Shown here piece after piece: positions 7,557 through 10,584 of a stretch of DNA of 10,584 nucleotides. The first letter of the stretch is position 1. The number at the start of each line of letters is the position of its first letter. Source of the stretch: Stramenopiles sp. TOSAG23-3 (lineage: Eukaryota; Sar); the NCBI GenBank assembly GCA_900128585.1, contig LT642521.1:4864-15447 (forward strand), written 5' to 3'. The notes below the pieces were generated by a model. The model had not been told where the DNA came from, did not search any database, and saw only the letters and a list, made by a program, of their open reading frames with translations. The translations under genes and the position numbers were made by a program.

Positions 7557-8567
7557 TTATGGCTTGCTGCCCATATCCGCCTCCGCATCTAAGTTGGTTG
7601 GATCAGCACTCCCAGTTTCCGCTGCAGGGGGGACCTTTTCAAAGGGCACCTCGGGCTTTTTGATGTCGGAGAAGGCGACGGTGTCTCCGGCCGCGTCCTT
7701 TTCTTTCTGAAACTTGTCCATGGTTTCCTTTTTCTCGTTCTCTTGGATTTCCCGTTCTACTTTCTGTTCTTCTGCTACTACTCGTCTGTTTTCTTTTACT
7801 ATTTTCTTCTGCGACTCTTCGTCTATTTTCTCTTTCTCCGCTTGTTTCGTGTACTCTTCTTCCATCTTGGCCTTCCCTGCGATTGGGAACTTGGTACGCT
7901 GCAAGGTGGAGCCCTCGGTGGTACACATGCACTTGAAGAGCGGGATCTTGATGGCTTCGAAGGAGAGAACGTGGGAGCCGTCTTCCGGCACTTCCCGTCC
8001 AAGTTGGTACTTCTTGTAAATTTTGTCCGAATACCCGTGGCGTGGCAAGCTGGGGAAGTCGTAGTGTTTCAACAAGGTGCAGGCTTGTTCTGGTTCCGTG
8101 CGTGCAAAAAGGTTGCGAAGTTTCCAGTACACTTTGTTTGCCCCACCTTTGATTTCATTTAGGCAACCGTTGATTTTCAACCGCATTTTGGTTACTTTAA
8201 GGGCGGCCGCATCTGCCAACTTCTTCCTTTCTTCTGCCTTGGCCTTTGCGCTCAGCTTCGCACGCTTGGCCATTTCCTTCTTCAAATCTACTTGTTTATG
8301 GATTTTCTCCTCTTCTTTCGTGATAGAAGTTTGAACCTGATGCAGTTGCTCGCCGATCTCATCCTTGGCCTTTTCAACCTCTGCCATCCTATGTTGGATT
8401 TCGCTGACGTCGTCCATGTTTAGCGGCGCGCTTCTTGCCTTCTCGCCCGCTTGGATAAACGTAATGCGTTCAGAGGGGCTTCTAAGTCTCTGACGATACT
8501 GCAGCTGGGCGTGCGATACCGTCGCCGCCAAAAGCAATGCTATTGCAAGCAACACCGTGTTCTTCAT
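7557..8567 (-). CDS. Secreted or secretory-pathway coiled-coil protein, function unknown
   Basis: This gene encodes 336 residues from an ATG at 8567 with A at -3. The first 20 residues are a textbook signal peptide (Lys, a run of Val/Leu/Ala/Ile, then VSHA), with predicted cleavage before Q21. I see no later membrane helix, no HDEL/KDEL end and no GPI-type tail, so the product should be secreted or stay in a vesicle. Mature residues about 50-130 and 228-290 are Glu/Lys-rich coiled coils. Between them lies a compact region (about 130-225) with all four cysteines (C135, C163, C213, C215), the last two as a CxC pair, which could form disulfides. The C terminus is Pro/Glu/Ala-rich and disordered. 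A QRLR sequence follows the signal peptide (residues 26-29) but lacks a following EER, so I do not call an RxLR effector. I do not recognise the family. Confidence 0.85.
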   Translation of the reverse strand: MKNTVLLAIALLLAATVSHAQLQYRQRLRSPSERITFIQAGEKARSAPLNMDDVSEIQHRMAEVEKAKDEIGEQLHQVQTSITKEEEKIHKQVDLKKEMAKRAKLSAKAKAEERKKLADAAALKVTKMRLKINGCLNEIKGGANKVYWKLRNLFARTEPEQACTLLKHYDFPSLPRHGYSDKIYKKYQLGREVPEDGSHVLSFEAIKIPLFKCMCTTEGSTLQRTKFPIAGKAKMEEEYTKQAEKEKIDEESQKKIVKENRRVVAEEQKVEREIQENEKKETMDKFQKEKDAAGDTVAFSDIKKPEVPFEKVPPAAETGSADPTNLDAEADMGSKP

Positions 8568-8607
8568 CGTTCGAAAGTCTGAGTGGGGTGCCTTTGACTA
8601 GATTGTC

Positions 8608-8834
8608 TTAGTGGTGATATTTCAAAGTGCAACCAGAAGCATTTACCGTTTCCACTTCCCATTGCCACTTTTCAACCGACATCAGGTAAACCTCGTGGAA
8701 CCATCGAGCGCCTGCTCGAATGGTGCCGAATGCTAAACCAAACGAACATGGTGCTTTATTGTTTGATCAATTGCATCGTAAAGAACATTACACAGCACCA
8801 AATCCTTCTTTTGACCTGGATCGACGCCTCCGAA
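8608..8834 (-). pseudogene. Coding-like, frame-shifted fragment upstream of the secreted-protein gene
   Basis: Two overlapping minus-strand frames look coding although neither has a usable start. The first (8834-8733) contains KKDLVLCNVLYDAIDQTIKH and ends at a TAG. The second (8766-8608) contains TIRAGARWFHEVYLM and WQWEVETVNASG and ends at a TAA. Their composition (Trp, Val/Ile/Leu alternating with charged residues) is unlike that of translated AT-rich spacer, and local G+C is higher than in the DNA downstream of 8910. A single-base shift in the overlap (8733-8766) would join them. IRAG followed by WxVExxxAS distantly recalls the PCRF domain of class I peptide-chain release factors, but spacing differs and the GGxE part is missing, so I do not assign it. 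It could also be 5' leader or promoter DNA of the neighbouring gene. Confidence 0.27.
8697..8727. repeat. Inverted repeat (hairpin), 13/14-base arms with 4-base loop
   Basis: The left arm 8697-8709 (GGAACCATCGAGC) and the right arm 8714-8727 (GCTCGAATGGTGCC) pair at twelve positions, with one mismatch and one bulged base, around the loop GCCT. The innermost six base pairs are perfect. It lies 130-160 bases upstream of the secreted-protein start codon, inside the coding-like fragment. Confidence 0.7.
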
Positions 8835-9473
8835 TTAGTATTCACGTGCAATGCAAGAAACCACCAAGTACGCTATAAAACGAGATGGTCTCTTATGCTC
8901 TCTCCTTTCTAATGAATTCATCGAATACGTTTATTTAATAGGGGTAAAACATATCGTTATTCTATCATTGTTTCTATATAGTATTTTTATTCAATAGGAA
9001 TAAATATTATATAATTATAAAACATAGAAACATCAAAGGAAAACAATTATAATGCTATCAACACCTTAGATTACCATTTGCTTCTCTTGGATCCCCCCAT
9101 TTTAACTAAGTTTTTTTATGACTTCGTTTTCGAGCTCTTCCTTCTTTTCAATAATGTTGTTGTTAAGATTTAGTGAAAATTTAAATCAACACTATGTATA
9201 TATTAATCTAATAATTTATGTTGTTGTTTCTTTTTTTAAGAATCGACACCTACATGACAGTGCCAATGACGTATATTAGAATACCAGAATATACCTATTT
9301 AATTATTTCAACACCGATAGAGCATTGACTTATTTTTATCATAGGAGGACAAATGGAACAAGAAATAGAGGACGATAGGAAAGAAGACACAGCATTGATA
9401 TAACTATCATAGAAGTAGTAGAAAGAATAGAAAAATATCATCATTCATCCATCATCGATCAAACATCACAAAT
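8835..9473. other. AT-rich intergenic DNA without recognisable gene
   Basis: Apart from a TATAAAA sequence (8875-8881) and a small AT-rich hairpin around an AATAAA, this stretch holds only short open frames. A 27-codon minus-strand frame (9185-9102) rich in Glu/Lys/Asn and a 16-codon plus-strand frame (9353-9403) are within what chance gives in such DNA. I see no RNA gene or mobile element. Confidence 0.5.
8983..9009. terminator. AT-rich hairpin carrying AATAAA on both strands
   Basis: TTTATTC and GAATAAA form inverted arms around the loop AATAG. The plus strand has AATAAA at 8999-9004 and the minus strand has AATAAA at 8991-8986. It could serve as a two-way polyadenylation region, but no gene clearly ends here, so the element may be accidental. 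Confidence 0.2.
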
Positions 9474-9518
9474 AAAGAGAAGAAGAAGAAAAGAAGAAGA
9501 AGAAGAAAAGAAGAAGAA

Positions 9519-9563
<45 letters not shown>

Positions 9564-9567
9564 AGAA
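9474..9567. repeat. 94-base uninterrupted purine tract: GAA and (AGAA)11 microsatellites
   Basis: Every base from 9474 to 9567 on the plus strand is A or G. The first half is GAA trinucleotide repeat with AAAAG interruptions. The second (9521-9564) is eleven exact AGAA units. Homopurine-homopyrimidine tracts with mirror symmetry can form triplex (H-DNA) structures and change length readily. The tract lies about 390-480 bases upstream of the next start codon. Confidence 0.95.
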
Positions 9568-9662
9568 TTTGTGATTATTGATTTGATTTCAAACGATTTT
9601 ACAGCATCACAGCAAAGGGGGGAAGGGTAATCACATGAAAAATAATTTCCAACTAACCCAAC

Positions 9663-9714
9663 AAAGAAGAAGAAGCGAAAGAAGAAAGAAGAAAGAAGAA
9701 GAACAGGAAGAAAA
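9663..9714. repeat. Second purine-rich GAA/GAAA block
   Basis: All 52 bases are A or G except for two C (9676 and 9704). It has the same GAA/GAAA composition as the 94-base tract about 100 bases upstream and is probably the same kind of microsatellite, decayed. Confidence 0.85.
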
Positions 9715-9830
9715 CATATTATCATAATCATACCATCAAGAACTTTGACAGTTCTTGTATACTCTTGTTGCTTTCGCTATAATTCCTTTACTCTCTCAAT
9801 GGAAAATATCTGCTTTTAGCTAATATTATC

Positions 9831-9863
9831 AACTTTAGTCAACCCTCAAAACTTTCGGTCAAC
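9831..9863 (+). promoter_or_regulatory. Direct repeat AACTTT(n)GTCAAC in the promoter region of the small basic protein
   Basis: AACTTTAGTCAAC (9831-9843) and AACTTTCGGTCAAC (9850-9863) are near-identical and 19 bases apart, about two helix turns, ending about 90 bases before the ATG. The spacing suits a paired factor-binding site. No factor is known to me. Confidence 0.35.
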
Positions 9864-9951
9864 ATCAAACTAGCGCATATTTGCCTCCGTTCCGGAAACC
9901 CGAGAGAGTCCCTTTTTTTTCCAGCAGAAGATCCAAGCGAAGGAAATCATC

Positions 9952-10470
9952 ATGCAGCACGCATCAACTATCATCGTATCAACACACAGACCAGAAAACA
10001 ACCGGCCTCGGGTCGAACGGGCTAAATTAAAGCTTATTCAATGCTTGCGTGCCATTGGAAACTGTCCTGAACCTCAACGAACAGAATCATTTCAACAGAG
10101 GGCTGATATCGAAGATTTTAAGGAGTTCGAAACAATGAAATACGGTAGTAAATGGAGGGAGAAGCCGAAGGCGGTTACAGATGGTGATGAGTTTCGACAG
10201 AAAAGAATCACTCGGACCACACCGAAGACGCTGAAGAAGCCCGAAAGCACTAACAACGCCATTAAGCCCCAGGCAAAACGTCAAATGATCACGGACAAAC
10301 AATCCCTCACGCTTCGCGAAAAAATAACACTGCAGCAGGAAGATACCGAGGACGACGACTGGGCGTTTGATATCAACGACGTCGGAAAAACACGAGGCAT
10401 AGGAGACCAACGGCCGCGAAAGAAAGCCCGAAAGCAGTTTGTGCAAAACGTGACCACTTACAAAGTGTAA
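9952..10470 (+). CDS. Small basic protein with candidate nuclear localisation signal, function unknown
   Basis: This gene encodes 172 residues from an ATG with A at -3. The frame is open upstream only back to a TAG at 9871, with no earlier ATG. The N-terminal third is the only part likely to fold. The middle (about 65-125) is Lys/Arg/Thr/Pro-rich with TTPKT-type sites, and probably disordered. An acidic patch with an aromatic core follows (EDDDWAFDIND, about 133-143). The end carries RPRKKARK (154-161), a good monopartite nuclear localisation signal. The acidic-aromatic patch followed by a basic patch resembles short protein-binding motifs of nuclear proteins; that role is inference. The opposite strand is also open over most of the gene (10506-10087), but its product is less natural. 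A pyrimidine run ending in CAG (9911-9924) just before the start could be a splice acceptor, so an upstream exon cannot be ruled out. Confidence 0.65.
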   Translation: MQHASTIIVSTHRPENNRPRVERAKLKLIQCLRAIGNCPEPQRTESFQQRADIEDFKEFETMKYGSKWREKPKAVTDGDEFRQKRITRTTPKTLKKPESTNNAIKPQAKRQMITDKQSLTLREKITLQQEDTEDDDWAFDINDVGKTRGIGDQRPRKKARKQFVQNVTTYKV

Positions 10471-10584
10471 AAACATTTTTTTAAAGTACCAATCAATTGG
10501 AATCATGACCAGAACTTGGGGAGGATCTGCAATAGGAGGAGATATTGTTCTTGAACTGACACCTTCTTTTTTCTTTAATTTTAA

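Noticed and set aside
8481-8495. QRLR after the signal peptide as an RxLR effector motif
   Set aside because: The first position is Gln, the motif is only six residues after the predicted cleavage site, and no EER follows.
8730-8912. A 60-codon plus-strand ORF ending just before 8913
   Set aside because: It has no upstream promoter (the TATAAAA lies inside it), no domain-like sequence, and is antisense to the more coding-like minus-strand fragment.
8969-9032. Inverted repeat TGTTTCTAT / ATAGAAACA with 46-base spacer, as possible transposon ends
   Set aside because: Nine-base AT-rich arms with such spacing occur by chance; no target-site duplication or transposase is visible.
9102-9185. A 27-codon minus-strand frame ending in KKEELENEVIKKLS
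   Set aside because: Too short; Glu/Lys/Asn-rich frames of this size are common in AT-rich DNA, and no splice acceptor in phase was found upstream.
9343-9355. AGGAGG four bases before an ATG, like a bacterial ribosome-binding site
   Set aside because: The ORF is only 16 codons and the window is eukaryotic. AGGAGG also occurs again near 10537 without a gene.
9459-9731. A 90-codon minus-strand open frame
   Set aside because: It is the translation of the purine tracts read backward (Phe/Ser/Leu runs), a repeat artefact.
10087-10506. A 139-codon minus-strand open frame opposite the small basic protein
   Set aside because: The plus-strand frame has a better start context and a more protein-like charge pattern; the minus frame looks like its shadow. 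Kept as a small doubt in that gene's entry.
10505-10584. An ATG frame open for 26 codons to the window edge
   Set aside because: Too short to judge; it ends in a T-rich low-complexity stretch and the edge cuts it off.
1-10584. Endogenous giant-virus or mobile-element origin of the window
   Set aside because: No capsid, polymerase, transposase or reverse-transcriptase sequence is present, gene spacing is loose, and the first gene is of an oomycete cellular family.

Overview
The window looks like nuclear DNA of a stramenopile, most likely an oomycete. The main evidence is the first gene (177-2090, +). It has the layout of a protein family I know from oomycete genomes: several membrane helices, a RPWF-like turn (here TRWF) after the last helix, a leucine-rich-repeat ectodomain and a short Cys-rich LNR-like tail. 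Other features agree: all five genes can be read without introns, start codons have A or G at -3, intergenic DNA is AT-rich with microsatellites, and no bacterial operon or ribosome-binding-site layout is seen. I cannot name the species.

Layout: (1) 177-2090 (+), multi-pass membrane LRR protein. (2) 2245-5058 (-), convergent with it across a 154-bp gap: a 937-residue protein with a helical N-terminal half, a long charged helix, a degenerate WW-like module, a tyrosine/acidic region and a proline-rich tail of 14-residue repeats. (3) 5059-5900, an 842-bp divergent intergenic region with T-rich and pyrimidine-rich low-complexity DNA. (4) 5901-7088 (+), a HAD-superfamily 5'-nucleotidase-like protein (NT5DC1 type) with all four HAD motifs. 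(5) 7089-7556, a mostly non-coding gap holding what may be the wreck of a protein-kinase C-lobe on the minus strand. (6) 7557-8567 (-), a secreted or secretory-pathway coiled-coil protein with a clear signal peptide. (7) 8568-9951, a 1.4-kb gap with a coding-like but frameshifted minus-strand fragment (8608-8834), AT-rich DNA, and a 94-base all-purine GAA/GAAA tract. (8) 9952-10470 (+), a small basic protein of unknown function with a candidate nuclear localisation signal.

The genes do not form an obvious pathway or cluster. No CRISPR, tRNA, rRNA, transposase, reverse transcriptase or viral hallmark gene was recognised. The points most worth a second look are the two candidate gene relics flanking the secreted protein, the WW/OCRE-like/polyproline architecture of the 2245-5058 gene, the long purine tract, and a TCA...CTTT(G)CG motif just upstream of four of the five start codons.
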